Source: Paracentrotus lividus (Eukaryota > Echinodermata > Echinoidea > Camarodonta > Echinidae). From it: a DNA stretch of 64,000 nucleotides. This document shows positions 35,352 to 45,808 of this stretch, piece after piece (the stretch's first letter is position 1; each line of letters begins with the position of its first letter). The stretch covers positions 78,639,354-78,703,353 of the forward strand of contig CALNVZ010000174.1 in the NCBI GenBank assembly GCA_940671915.1, read 5' to 3'. A program made the position numbers and the translations under genes. Below the pieces are notes generated by a model that did no database searches, was not told the origin of the DNA, and was given only the letters and a program-made list of their open reading frames with translations.

Positions 35352-38300
35352 CTGTTTAGAAATGAAGAGAAAAAATTACTTTTATATATCGTCGGCTTGG
35401 AGCCAGAAGGGCGCTATTGCAAATCAAGGATGTTCCGTTTGGAGCCAGAAGGGCGCTATTACCATTGACTTTGTACAGTAATAGCGCCCTTATGGCTCTT
35501 AACGGAACATCTATAAGATGCAATAGCGCCCTTATGGCTCCCACATTCCGGTATCAAAATACATTTAAAAGAGATGATGAACTTACATGTATTGTACAGA
35601 AATGAAACGGACAACAAAAAAAAGGGGGGAAAGGCTAGAGTGGACTCTAGTGTTCGGATCTGCCTTCAATAAAATCAATCATTACAAAAAAAAAAAAAAA
35701 TTTTTTTTTTTGTTGGTTTGTTGCTTGTTTGTGTGTTTGTGTTTTTTTTGGTTTTTTTTTTGCAGCAACAATTGTTATTAATATTAAATTACAGTTCCAG
35801 TAACTTTGAAATCAGCTATTAATATCAATAATCCTTAATTAAATGAATTATGTTCGATCCAATACGTCTAAATATACCTGTCTTCTGTACTTTTCCTTGT
35901 CTTCGTTGGAAAAGAAATAAGAGTAAGGTTCAGTCCGAAGACACGCCAGCCCGAAGTCCACGATGACTGCTTGCCAACGACCAGACTGTGTCTTCCGAAG
36001 CAAAACATTGTCTTCCTTGAGGTCGTTCATCAAGTACCCTTTGGCATGAATCAGACCCAAGGACTTGGCAATGTCGAGAGCCAGAGCAAACCTATTTGAA
36101 GAGAGTATAATATGTAGAAGACAATTTACTAAAAACGATTTTGTGTTCTGTGATAAAGAAACAAATAATGGAATGTAAATAAAATAAATAAATAAAATAG
36201 CCAAGTGATAAGCACACATCTAAATTATTAAGAAATTAAGTAAAACGGATCGTCAACATGCTTTTCACTTTACAGTCTATTTCAAAAGATAAAATGATTA
36301 AATTGAAATAATTAGTCTTTAATAATCTCACATTTTTTTAAGCGTGCTTTAATTTTTTTTTCCAATTAAAACCTTTACAAACTTTCTTTAGAATAAAACG
36401 TTTAGAACAAACACTATTGAAACCATTATTTTTTTTTCACAATATGTAATTATATTAATTAGGCTAGCACTATATTGATCTTAAAGTAAAACGGTTTTAA
36501 TCGTTAACAATCTTAATGTATAGTCACCAGTCATGCTGACTAAGGGCCAGCTCTCGCATGCCCCGGTGTAGTGTCCAAGACTCTCCCGTCAGCGGATCAC
36601 CTATAAACTCCATCGCCATACCTACCGTATAACCAGGGCTGATCTCTAAACATCCTAGGTAGGTTGGGAAGCATTCCTCCCTGCCCAGAACGTCCAGGAT
36701 GAAGGCCTCTGATTGGATGTTCTTAACCTGATTAATTATTTAAAAACTTGTTTATTATACCTATCAAGTTAATTCGGTATTTCACAAACGGTTTTCATCA
36801 AAATATCATTAACATGGTGATAATCAACACCTTTGATTATATGCATCTATATTCTAATTTAGGGATTCTCTGGGACGGACATCGACATAAAGGCTTGCCA
36901 TTTCTCAGTCGGTAGAGCATCTACCGACTGAGATATGGAATTCCAATTTTTTTTGGTTTTTTTTGTTTTTTTTGTTTGCTCCATTCGTTTTCTTTAATAT
37001 TCATGATACACTATCTTCTTTGTTTCTGTGTTTATTCATTTTTTTTTTCATCGAACTACTTAAAAATCAAGAAAGCGATAAGATCAAAGAACACAGACGT
37101 GTTGACTTGGTATCACTTATTAACGTCAAACTAATTAGTCATAAGTTAAAAAAAAAAATAAATAAATAAATAAATAAAAAAATACCAACCTTCCGTGTCA
37201 TCCCTTGAATGTCGTCAGGAAGCTGGAAGGTCTTCACTGCGATGGGTTTATGTGAGATCCTATGGCGGAAGAGACGGACTGTTCCGTGCACCCCGCTGCC
37301 CAAGACGACATCCTGACCGCCCTGATGGAAGGGCTTTAAGTCATCTGGTCCCCACACGTAAGAGGAGACTGACTGGGCAGCTGCTGCACTGCTTGAAGGA
37401 GAGGTGGTGGTGGTGGCTCCAACTACACTCACTGGTGGAGATCTAAGGAGTTTGAAAGAGGGAAAGAAGCGTCGAAATGGAAGAGAAATAAAAAAATATA
37501 TATATTAAACATTGACAGGAGAACATGTTACTTCATGCACACTGCTGTCAGATAGACTGTGTAGGAGGTTGGTGCTTGACTTTTGACAACATACCTTCAA
37601 AGAATAATTATTAAGTTATCGAACACAATAATAAGGACCAATCTTTATAAAACTATAGCAATAATATTGATACCTCGAGGGGGGGGGGGCTCTTACCGTG
37701 AAGTGTGGTTTGATACACGATGGAGAACCACAGACCCTTCAGCAGACAGGGGTGCGGCGGGAGGGGTGACAAGCACAGTGCCTTCGGTGGACAGGGGCGT
37801 GGTGTGAGGGGTACCAATCAATCCAGAACCAACACTAGCCAGGGGGATTGGGCTCGGCGGTCTGCAGAAAGAAAAGAAATGTTAAATTGTTCGAATTAAA
37901 ATGAGAATAATTCACCATACGGTTCGTTGACACGATGTGTTTCAATACTGTGGATTTATAATATAAAAACTCCCACAATGAATATTTAACTGTTGTTCTT
38001 TTTCGTTCCTTATCACAACTTAGAATAGGCCTAAGGTACATCAAATTTGTTTAACGTCACGCTGTCTTGCCGATAAGCCGGGGGGGGGGGGGATTTGCGG
38101 CCTTCGGCCATCAAGAAGGTCTCCATGTATCGACCATAGGGGTAGGTTCAGTGGGTCGATCGGGTCACCTGTCTATTTTCTTTTTTTTTCTCTCTTTTTT
38201 CTCTTTTTTTTTTGGGTGGGGGGGGGGCTAGGGTGGGACCGGCCCCCCCAAAAAAAAACAAAAAAAAAACAAACAAAAAAAAACAAAAAAAACAAAAACA

Positions 38301-41300
38301 AAACATACAACAAAATATAACATTTGTATATTTTTATTGCATTTCGATTATTCTGTCATTCTTTTTTTTTTCTTTTTTTTTGTTGGTTGTATTGTTAGGT
38401 TGTTTGTCGATTGTTTTTTATTTTTTGTTTTGTTTCATTTTGTGTTGTATTTGTTTTTGTTGTTGTTTTTGTTTTTGTTTTTTAATTCTTACATGGATGG
38501 GATGGATTGGATGAGGGGTGTGTCTGGAGTAGACGGATAGGTGCCTCCTACTGGACTGCCTAATGGTGTTGTAGAGGGGGATTGTGGGTTACCTTCAGAA
38601 CACCTATACCACAAAACAAGGGTATAAAAACTCCTGTTTCATTGATGTATATACAGTAGGCCTGTACGAGTTAATAGTCGCAAGTTTCTTGGAGATAACC
38701 CTTATGTATCGTAAGTAAATAAGATGTTCCAATCAATTATCTACATTTCAATTTGTATGCAAGCATATTTGTGTGGTTTTTCTTTGAATATAGTTGACAT
38801 TTCTAAATGTAATTTTGGGAGGAGGTTCTACGAATTGAAATATTTACCAAGAGGAAAGAGAAGAAGAGGTTGGCGCGGGAGAGATGAGGGCTGGCTGCCA
38901 AGTCAAGTCCTGAATGATAAAGCATGGACAAAAAATATACACTTTTAGGCTATGCAGTTATTGTATTTTTTAAAAGTTGAGAGCTGAAATGACACGAACA
39001 AAACAAACAACATTGATACCGCTGAATATAGCCATTCTCCCATCTATTAAAAATATCGATGGCAAAATTTACAAACACTGACAAAACAAGAAGATGAACC
39101 AAAGACATCTACTTAAAAAGTATTTTCTTCCAACAAGTAAATAGACATTAGATATAGAGCAGGGGAGTGTAATGTGTGATTTAAATTTGATGAGTTAATG
39201 TCCCTCTGGCCGTCAAAAAAAGAGAAGAAGATTAAAACAAATGAAAATGTTTACTTGGAGATCCTTTACAGCATTATCCCTCTGCTTTCTGGCCTCTGCC
39301 AGCTCCATCTCCAAGACCTGGATCTTCATAGCAGCATCCAGGTTTTTGGTCTCTAGAATCTTGGCCCTCTTCTCAGCCGTCTGTCTCTTCTTCTCTGACT
39401 CTGCAATCAGGAGGCAGATGTTGGTTAGGAGATCACCGCTGTCTCCATTCTGTCCTACCCCAAGCCTCAAGATGCAAGGCTCTGTTCATTAGGAAGCGAG
39501 AGAGAAGAGAGAAATAGCAAGAAAGAGGATAGGAGGAGTAGAAGGAAGAAGAAGAAGAAAGAAAAAGAAGAAGAAGAAGAAGAAGAAGAGAGAAGAAGAA
39601 GAAGAAGAAAGAATAAGAAGAAGAAGAGAAGAAAAGAAGAAAGAAGAGAAGGAGAAGAAAGAGGAGAAGAAGAAAAAAGAGAAGGAAAGAGAAGAGAGAA
39701 AGAGAAGGAAGAAGAAAGAAAAGGAAGGAAGAGGAGTAAGGGGAAGAAGAAGAAGAAGAAGAAAGAAGAAAAGAAGAAGAAGAAGAAGAAGAAGAAGAAG
39801 AAGAGAAGAAGAAGAAGAAAAGAAAGAAGAAGAAGAAGAGAAGAAAAGAAGAAGAGAAAGAAGAAGAAGAAAGAAGAAGAAGAAGAAGAAAGAAGAAGAA
39901 GAAGAGAGAAGAAGAAGAAGAAGAAGAAGAGAAAAGAAGAAGAAGAAAGAAAGAAAGAAAGAAGAAAAGAAGAAGAAGAGAGAAAAGGAAAGAAGAAGAA
40001 AGAAGAAGAAGAAAAGAAGAAGAAGAAGAAGGAAGAAAGAAGAAGAAGAAGAAGAAAAGAAGAAGAAGAAGAAGAAGAGAAGAAGAAAGAGAAGAAGAAG
40101 AAGAAGAAGAAGAAGAAGAAAGAAGAAGAAGAAAGGGAACAACAGAGAAAAAGAAAAAAACATGAATATTAGTTTTTATTTTGAAAGTTGTTTTTATAAC
40201 CACACTGTACAAAAAAAAAAAATACTATGTATCATTGTAATCATGACATGTCGTTTTCACATCCAAAATAAACTAACTTTAAATAAAATTATGAAGTAAT
40301 GATGATGAATGCCTTTTAACAATATATAAGGAGATTGTATCGACAAGAAAATGTAAAGATAGCAATATATTAAAAATGTGAGTAGAAAATCTTTTTCATT
40401 TCCAGTTGCAGTTTATTTTATATTTCCAACCACAGACAAGACTGACAGGAAGAAATTATATATGTCAAATCATTTACAATATTTTGACAAAGTCATAGGA
40501 GGATTGACATGATAATAATTATATTAGAAAGAAATTCGAAGGATCATAAGTTGAAAGCTTGCATATTATAAGTTCTTTGCTATAACCAAAGTGCAAAAGA
40601 AGAAAGCAAAAAATTATTTATTTACAGTAGTCTTGCCATTTTTTTTATTTTTTATTTTTATTTTGAATAAAAGCAAACAGTTGTAGGTGTGACTTTTAAA
40701 TTCTGTTCTAATAAGTTAAAATACTATGTTTACTATTTAGGACCATTGGGACATAAAGATTTATTGACCGATGCCGGTCGAATTTGTGGGTTATTGATTT
40801 TGTTTTTATTTTTTATTTTTTATATTTTTTTGGCAAACAAGAATATACATGAAGTGACAGCTAGCCGACAGAAAGGTTTACGGTTTTTACAATATCAAGT
40901 CTCTTTGTGACTTACAGCAAGTCGTTCCTGGAGCTGTTCTTTCTCCAGAGAATCTTGCAGACATTTGAGGAGGAGCTTGCCAGTAAGATGATCTACTGGT
41001 TGAGGAGAGACGGAAGACTGCGAGATGGTTGGCTCTTGAAAAGACCTAGACAGCTCCTGGATAGGTTTTAACGAAAAATTATGTAGGGGGAAAAATGAAA
41101 AGGCCTACTTGTGACATATAATATTGAACACGGTATCAATATGAATTTGTTAGAGCTGGATATGTGTCAATCCTCCTTTCGTCATTCATTTGTTCATGTA
41201 AAAGTTTTGATTATTATCTTATGATTTGTAACAAAAACAAAAACAAACAAAACACCCAGAAAAAAAGGACAGGGAATTTTTACTCTTTAAAGAGTAAAAA

Positions 41301-42206
41301 GATTACTGAACCAAATGAATTTCTGACGAAAAAATATTTTATCATCTAAAAAAAAAAAAAAAAAAAAAAAAAAACAAAAAAAAAAAAAACAAAACAAAAC
41401 AAAACAAAACAACAAACAACAAACAACAAGCAAAGGATTTAAGTAAAATAAAGGGGGGGCGGGAAAATCCAAAATAAGGTGAAGTAGTATCATCTCTATA
41501 CTTGTTAGAAATTTTGAAGGGCCCCTAGTATTTTTAGAACCCCGAAATGAAAAACGAAGTAGAAAAAAAAGAGAGAAAAGAAAGAAGCAGAGAGAGAGAG
41601 AGAGAGAAAGTGAAAGACAGAAAGAGAAAGACAGTCTGGCCGATAACAACAAATTTGATCCATTTTTTGGTATTTTTGTATTTTACTGTAAATTTTGAAA
41701 TGTAGTATCCTTGGAGGTATTTGTCCTTGATTTGTGCCGTCTTAATGATTATTTTTATTCCATTATTTATTCATAGAAGTTACAAAATACTTGTGATAGG
41801 ATGGGGGGTCTGTTGTCCGGACACTTAAGCAGATAAAAACATCATCTTTTGCTCTCGATTTTCTCAAAATTTGTGCAGTAAATAACAAAAATATTTGTGA
41901 ATATTTGTGCTTTGTTATATTGTCTGATATTATTTTCAATCAATTAATGAAATATTGATCACAAAGCTCCTAAAAATGCCGTCTGTGTCCGGACAAACAA
42001 CCCGTCCGGACATACAACAACCGGGTATATATATATATATTTTTGTTAACTTTATTCTTTTATATTTAGGCCTATAATATATTGCTTACATCCAGGGTGT
42101 TAACCATCGATGGCTTGATGGCAACAGGACAAGCTAAGCCCATACGGGGTAGAGGTCTTCCCATGGCCCAGGGGTTGGGGGAACGAACGAGTCTACTACG
42201 ATACAT
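35136..42206 (-). CDS. Ten-exon gene for a coiled-coil + protein kinase domain protein (557 aa)
   Basis: Exons (minus): 42206-42090, 41056-40916, 39449-39255, 38909-38848, 38603-38493, 37861-37697, 37442-37190, 36727-36528, 36091-35878, 35351-35136. All junctions are GT-AG with matching phases, and the sum is 1674 bp ending in TAG. Residues about 87-151 form a charged coiled coil (AEKRAKILETKNLDAAMKIQ). Residues 172-305 are Ser/Thr/Pro-rich with an internal duplication (TTPLSTEGTVLV / AAPLSAEGSVVL). The kinase domain spans about 305-550: G-loop GSGVHG (313-318), Lys334 (IAVK), Glu355, catalytic loop NDLKEDN (Asp438, Asn443), DFG (Asp460), APE (493-495), Asp508 and Arg543. All key residues are present, but the HRD Arg is Asn ('NDLK'). 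This resembles a large uncharacterised invertebrate kinase group with HNDLK loops. Substrate unknown. The start ATG 42206 may follow an acceptor at 42215, so an upstream exon is possible. Confidence 0.85.
35399..35541. repeat. Nested inverted repeat in the last kinase intron
   Basis: GGAGCCAGAAGGGCGCTATT occurs twice in direct orientation (35399, 35441) and AATAGCGCCCTTATGGCTC twice in mirror orientation (35479, 35521). The ATGTTCCGTT/AACGGAACAT pair is mirrored too. Confidence 0.8.
35878..36091 (-). CDS. Kinase gene exon 9, catalytic and Mg-binding loops
   Basis: Contains HAKGYLMNDLKEDNVLL and VIVDFGLA, then an activation segment rich in Lys/Arg/Tyr (NEDKEKYRRQ). Donor GTATAT. Confidence 0.9.
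36528..36727 (-). CDS. Kinase gene exon 8, alpha-C and hinge
   Basis: Reads VKNIQSEAFILDVLGREECF, then PTYLGCLEISPGYTVGMAME, FIGDPLTGESWTLHRGMREL and ALSQHD. The conserved alpha-C Glu (in SEAF) and the hinge (VGMAMEFIGD) are present. Donor GTGACT. Confidence 0.85.
36904..36932. repeat. Perfect 13-bp hairpin with a tRNA A-box-like arm
   Basis: CTCAGTCGGTAGA, loop GCA, TCTACCGACTGAG. The left arm resembles the D-arm/A-box of tRNAs (CTCAGTCGGTAGAGCATC), but no T-arm or acceptor stem follows. It lies in a kinase intron. Confidence 0.5.
37190..37442 (-). CDS. Kinase gene exon 7, N-lobe with G-loop and VAIK lysine
   Basis: Reads SPPVSVVGATTTTSPSSSAA through VVLGSGVHGTVRLFRH and PIAVKTFQLPDDIQG to MTRK. 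The donor is the weaker GTTGGT, but phase and domain continuity (…RK / VKNIQSEAF…) support it. Confidence 0.85.
37697..37861 (-). CDS. Kinase gene exon 6, duplicated linker motif
   Basis: Acceptor CTTTCTGCAG, donor GTAAGA. Two similar blocks, TTPLSTEGTVLVTP and AAPLSAEGSVVLHR, suggest an internal duplication. Likely disordered. Confidence 0.8.
38240..38480. repeat. Low-complexity A/C and T/G tracts in a kinase intron
   Basis: (AAAAAC)n-like and (TTTTTG)n-like runs. No coding potential. Confidence 0.8.
38493..38603 (-). CDS. Kinase gene exon 5, Ser/Thr/Pro-rich linker
   Basis: Encodes CSEGNPQSPSTTPLGSPVGG then TYPSTPDTPLIQSIPS. Acceptor TGTGGTATAG, donor GTAAGA. Confidence 0.75.
38848..38909 (-). 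CDS. Kinase gene exon 4
   Basis: 62 bp, phase 0 in and two bases out (DLTWQPALISPAPTSSSLSS plus TG). It restores phase between exons 3 and 5. Confidence 0.65.
39255..39449 (-). CDS. Kinase gene exon 3, coiled coil
   Basis: 65 codons from NGDSGDLLTNIC to DNAVKDLQ, strongly heptad-like and charged. I chose acceptor GGACAG|AATGG because it keeps phase 0 with exon 2. A stronger-looking acceptor (CCTAATGAACAG|AG, exon from 39481) follows the long polypyrimidine tract but would need a preceding exon ending with one extra base. Confidence 0.65.
39530..40135. repeat. Polypurine (GAA/AAG)n tract of about 0.6 kb
   Basis: Almost purely A and G on the + strand, mostly AAG triplets with frequent one-base slips. 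On the kinase coding strand it is a TTC/CTT polypyrimidine tract just upstream of exon 3. Long Ser/Phe/Leu ORFs across it are artefacts. Confidence 0.95.
40916..41056 (-). CDS. Kinase gene exon 2
   Basis: 47 codons, phase 0 at both ends, from ELSRSFQEPTISQ to LEKEQLQERLA. The second half (LTGKLLKCLQDSLEKEQLQE) looks helical and leads into the coiled coil. Confidence 0.7.
41349..41430. repeat. Poly-A / AAAAC low-complexity tract
   Basis: A-run followed by AAAACAAAAC and CAACAAACAA repeats inside the intron between kinase exons 1 and 2. Could be a retroposon tail or a simple repeat. Confidence 0.8.
42090..42206 (-). CDS. Kinase gene exon 1 (or first visible coding exon)
   Basis: Encodes MYRSRLVRSPNPWAMGRPLP and 19 more residues, ending NTLD before donor GTAAGC. 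A possible acceptor (CTAACTCGGGAAACCTAG) sits 8 bases before the ATG, with a good branch-point CTAAC, so the true first exon may be further right. The N-terminus is basic with no clear signal peptide. Confidence 0.6.
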
Positions 42207-43325
42207 CGCCAAATCTAGGTTTCCCGAGTTAGAATAGAAAGAAACTATGGTCTAATGAAAGGAAGAGAGAAATGTAATTAAAATAAAGATGTGTTCCATG
42301 AGCAGAGAGGAGTCAGCATCATAAATTTCATCCACAGATAATTTTTATTAGGCTTTGAGTTTTGTTGGGACATAGTAGGAATGTGTGTTGTGTTAACGAA
42401 TAGGAACAACGGAAATTTATAGACTTCAATTCAATCAGTGAAAATATGAACTTATTTCTACTTTTAATGTTTGTAATATTAGTCCGTTTTACTTCAAATT
42501 TGCTCAAGCCTTTAAATGATACGTAAGGATAAGGTACTGACCTGGCTGTTGAAAATTTAAGATTAAGAACGCAAGTAAAATAGCAAAATCTGTCAAAAAT
42601 TTTGGCAGTAGGTTCTCAAGATAGCAAAGGTGCAAAGAGAATGGGGTTTGTTTACAAACAAAAGTTTTAGGGCGTATATGGTCTCTATGCTGTCTACGCG
42701 CATACGCAACCAATGCGCAGCGCTTTCATCGAAGCGCTCCTCCGTTCTTAATCAAGGTTGGTCCATAGTGCGTTAAACGCTTCAACCACGCCCATGCCAC
42801 GCCCTGTTTTCAGCGCCATGCGCTTAACGAAAAGCACAACGGTACGGGGTCAACGCACTTTTCTGTCAGTGTCACTGCTATTATTACGTCATAGCAAACC
42901 AAGTCTACGTCATAATGTCACGACATGTTTACACTCATTTAATATTCGATTTGATTTTTATACATCTTTTGATTTGATTTGAATTGTCAAGTCTATGTAT
43001 AAACATTATCCATACAAGCTTGACAGGATAATCCATGAGAGCTCTGGGACTTATTTCCAATGAGGTTTGCTATAAATTGTCATTTGAAAGAACAATTCGA
43101 TGTGGGCCAAATAATTATTGATTGATTGATTTCACACAACGAAATCCTCATCCAGTTGCTGAACAGGCGTTGATGAGTATCACCTTAGAAGTAGAAGTAG
43201 AAATTCATTTGCAAAGACATCAATATATCCTCCAACAATAGACGTCCAATTAACTAATTAATGAGCGTGACCATGAAAGCCCGATTAGTGTGGTCCTAAT
43301 AACGCTACAGTAGGTAAGAAAGTTA

Positions 43326-44103
43326 AAGGGGAAGTCTGGACCCAAAATAAGTTGCTTTTACAGTATTAAAAGCAGAAAAATAAGAAAAACAGATTTAAAA
43401 AAAAGTTGAAGTAAATCGGACTACTATAGCAATAACAAAGTTATGATTTTTTTTTTTTTTTTATACAAAATAAAATATGATCGCTATACCAAATTGGCAA
43501 CCGTGTGATGTCATAAGTGCACTGCTTGCCATATAATTATGTTCTATATTGTTTTATCATAAATTTTCAGTATATTTGTTAAGAAACTGTTTTCCTCGTA
43601 ACTTTGCCCCAAATTATATCGATATTGCATTTACTAGTAGGCCATACAAAATCAGCACCCATCTATAAAAAAAAACAACAAAACAAAACAAAACAAAACA
43701 AAGATTTTAAGTAGGTTTTCAGTATAGAAAGAAGATATTCATGAATGTTGAAATTAATGAAAAATATCACTTTTTTAAAATTTTGTTACAATTTCTCATT
43801 TTGTGAGAATGCACAAATGTAACAACATATTTCTATCAATTCAACTTTTGATAAATAAGGTGAAAAGCTATGATAAAAGAATATAGAACATATGACAAGT
43901 AGTGCAACTATGACATCACAGCTTTGTGACAGTGTTGCCAATTTGGTATAGCGATCAGATTTTTTTTTTTTTTTTTTGCATTTTAAAGAAATTCATAACT
44001 TTTTTATTATTAGTCCGATTTTCTTCAAACTTTTTAAAATCTGTTTTTCTAAGTTTTCTACTATTGATAAAAGCAATTTATTTTGGGTCCGGACTTCCCC
44101 TTT
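43326..44103. mobile_element. Long-TIR MITE
   Basis: Left AAGGGGAAGTCTGGACCCAA and right TTGGGTCCGGACTTCCCCTT are inverted ends. Inner mirrored words include TATACCAAATTGGCAAC and AAGTAAATCGGACTA versus TAGTCCGATTTTCTTC. Same broad family as the elements at 11437, 14100, 27505 and 59206. Confidence 0.75.
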
Positions 44104-44279
44104 GAAATCGTAGGTTCCATGGATTTTGTCATTGGATTAAGCAAAAAATATACGTTAAATATAGTGCTTTTCATCATCAATATTTGTTCTCCACAATATT
44201 TTCCACCAATTTGTGCCAAAAAGCTACAAAAATATTGCTCTAAACATTTTCAAAACGGCTGATATAAATGAACTGTTCG

Positions 44280-44460
44280 CCATGTGATGGTTCCAGGACT
44301 TTTTGGAGACAAATGAGACTTTCCGGAGACGTCGCTATGACGTCTGCGAATTGGTTGTCACATTTTTTCGGAAAGTTGCGGCGATGTCGCGGCGACTTAT
44401 TATTTTGTCTCCAGAATCCTCGGCAAAGTCTCCGTTAGTGAAATAGGATCCGATTGTGAA
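44280..44460. repeat. Degraded GTCTCCG-rich repeat
   Basis: Contains GGAGACGTCGC and related words reminiscent of the fold-back element at 10965-11216, but without clean inverted ends. Confidence 0.3.
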
Positions 44461-44491
44461 TTTTAACAAATAGACATTGACTACATTACAA

Positions 44492-44516
44492 NNNNNNNNN
44501 NNNNNNNNNNNNNNNN
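44492..44516. other. Assembly gap (25 N)
   Basis: Run of N that immediately precedes the giant palindrome, so the left boundary of that structure is unresolved. Confidence 0.95.
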
Positions 44517-44996
44517 CAAAGAGAGAGATCCATATTAAGTAACATATTAATTTATCGATTAGTGTTCTTACATCACCTGATTTGCAATGAAAGTGACCTC
44601 AGAACAAATTAAAATTCAAAATTTAAGTCTGTATCTGTTCCTTACTTTTCTTCATCTACAAATTCAATACCATAATATCAATTGATGCTATGAGACTCTC
44701 TTTGTTTAGCTACTTGTTTTCTCCTCCACTTTGGTGTAAATACAAATATATGAATGACAGTGTTATAAAACTATTTAACAAAATTATCTTACATTTTTAT
44801 GTCTTGACTTAAGATTCATTTCCTTTTTCTCTCTATTCTTATTTGCTTATTTTCATCATTTCTTCTACATTTCAATGTGTATATTTTGGTATCTCCTTCT
44901 TCTTCTCATCTTCCTTATCTGTTGTAACAACTATACTATTACTATTAGTAGGATGTCCACTAAAAATTTAAATTATTTTAAAGTTGTTTTTGCTAG

Positions 44997-45248
44997 GCTA
45001 ATTGGATAGAGCATTTTAAAAGAAAGATTTGGGTAGTTGAATTATCACAATTGGGTGTTCCATTTCAAGATATGACCCAAAGAGTGTCTCAGATTACCAA
45101 TGAGCTGCTAGAACACTTTTACAAGTTTCAGACAAAGCCAGAAAATGCAATAAAAGCTCAAGTTTATGGTCCTTTTGTCTTTGATTTATTCAACCAAATC
45201 ATAACCAAACATTTTCTATGTGTGTATCAACATGAAATGAGATTATAG
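44997..45248 (+). pseudogene. Exon-like ORF in the left palindrome arm, unknown
   Basis: After GTTTTTGCTAG an open frame reads ANWIEHFKRKIWVVELSQ and on to LGVPFQDMTQRVSQITNELL, EHFYKFQTKPENAI and KAQVYGPFVFDLFNQ. The composition is protein-like. I do not recognise the family. The mirror copy (52836-52596, minus) carries a one-base insertion that shifts the frame, so at least one copy is broken. Confidence 0.35.
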
Positions 45249-45658
45249 TAACATAATTGAGGCGTATGAATAGATTATACAAAAAGTTATGCCAACAAAA
45301 CTGATGGTTTGACAGGTATGTTACCGTATGTGATCCAATATGACCACCGTGGAAAAATACTCCATAGGGCATGTTCAATAGGAACACCCTAGACAATAGA
45401 CTATTTCATGTGGTGTGGCTCAGAGCTGAGTGTTGGAGAGGGTAGAATAATTTTAAAACTTAAATGGCCAGTGGTAAACGTTGTTCTTTGTTTTTCATCC
45501 CAATACACTTTTTTGTTCAAAATAGTTACATTTTATAGATATCCACTTTTCCTTTTCTGAATCTATTCAATAATGAGAAATTCCAGTCATAACACACATC
45601 ACACACAAGCATCACTTTGAACACGCGTATTTGTTTTTCATATCAATTTTTTCAACAG

Positions 45659-45808
45659 GAAAAGTTGATCACGCTGCTGAGGTATTTTCTAAGGAAGAAG
45701 CTGACCAATTAAAAGATAAAGAATTTGATATTTACCACTGGCCAAATGACAATTTTGAAAGCTGTTTTTTACTGAAAATTTTTGCTATTCCTCTGCCTGT
45801 GTATTATT
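45659..45808 (+). pseudogene. Second exon-like ORF in the left arm, unknown
   Basis: After TTTTCAACAG the frame reads KVDHAAEVFSKEEADQLKDK then EFDIYHWPNDNFES. Acidic and protein-like. The mirror copy near 52090-52180 has substitutions and a shift. It may belong with the ORF at 44997 to one decayed or mobile gene. Confidence 0.3.

Noticed and set aside
39433..40212. Long minus-strand Ser/Leu/Phe ORFs (up to 259 aa)
   Set aside because: They cover the (GAA/TTC)n tract. All three frames are open by composition.
41287..41652. 121-aa minus-strand Ser/Leu/Phe-rich ORF
   Set aside because: Translation of poly-A and GA-rich low-complexity sequence in a kinase intron.
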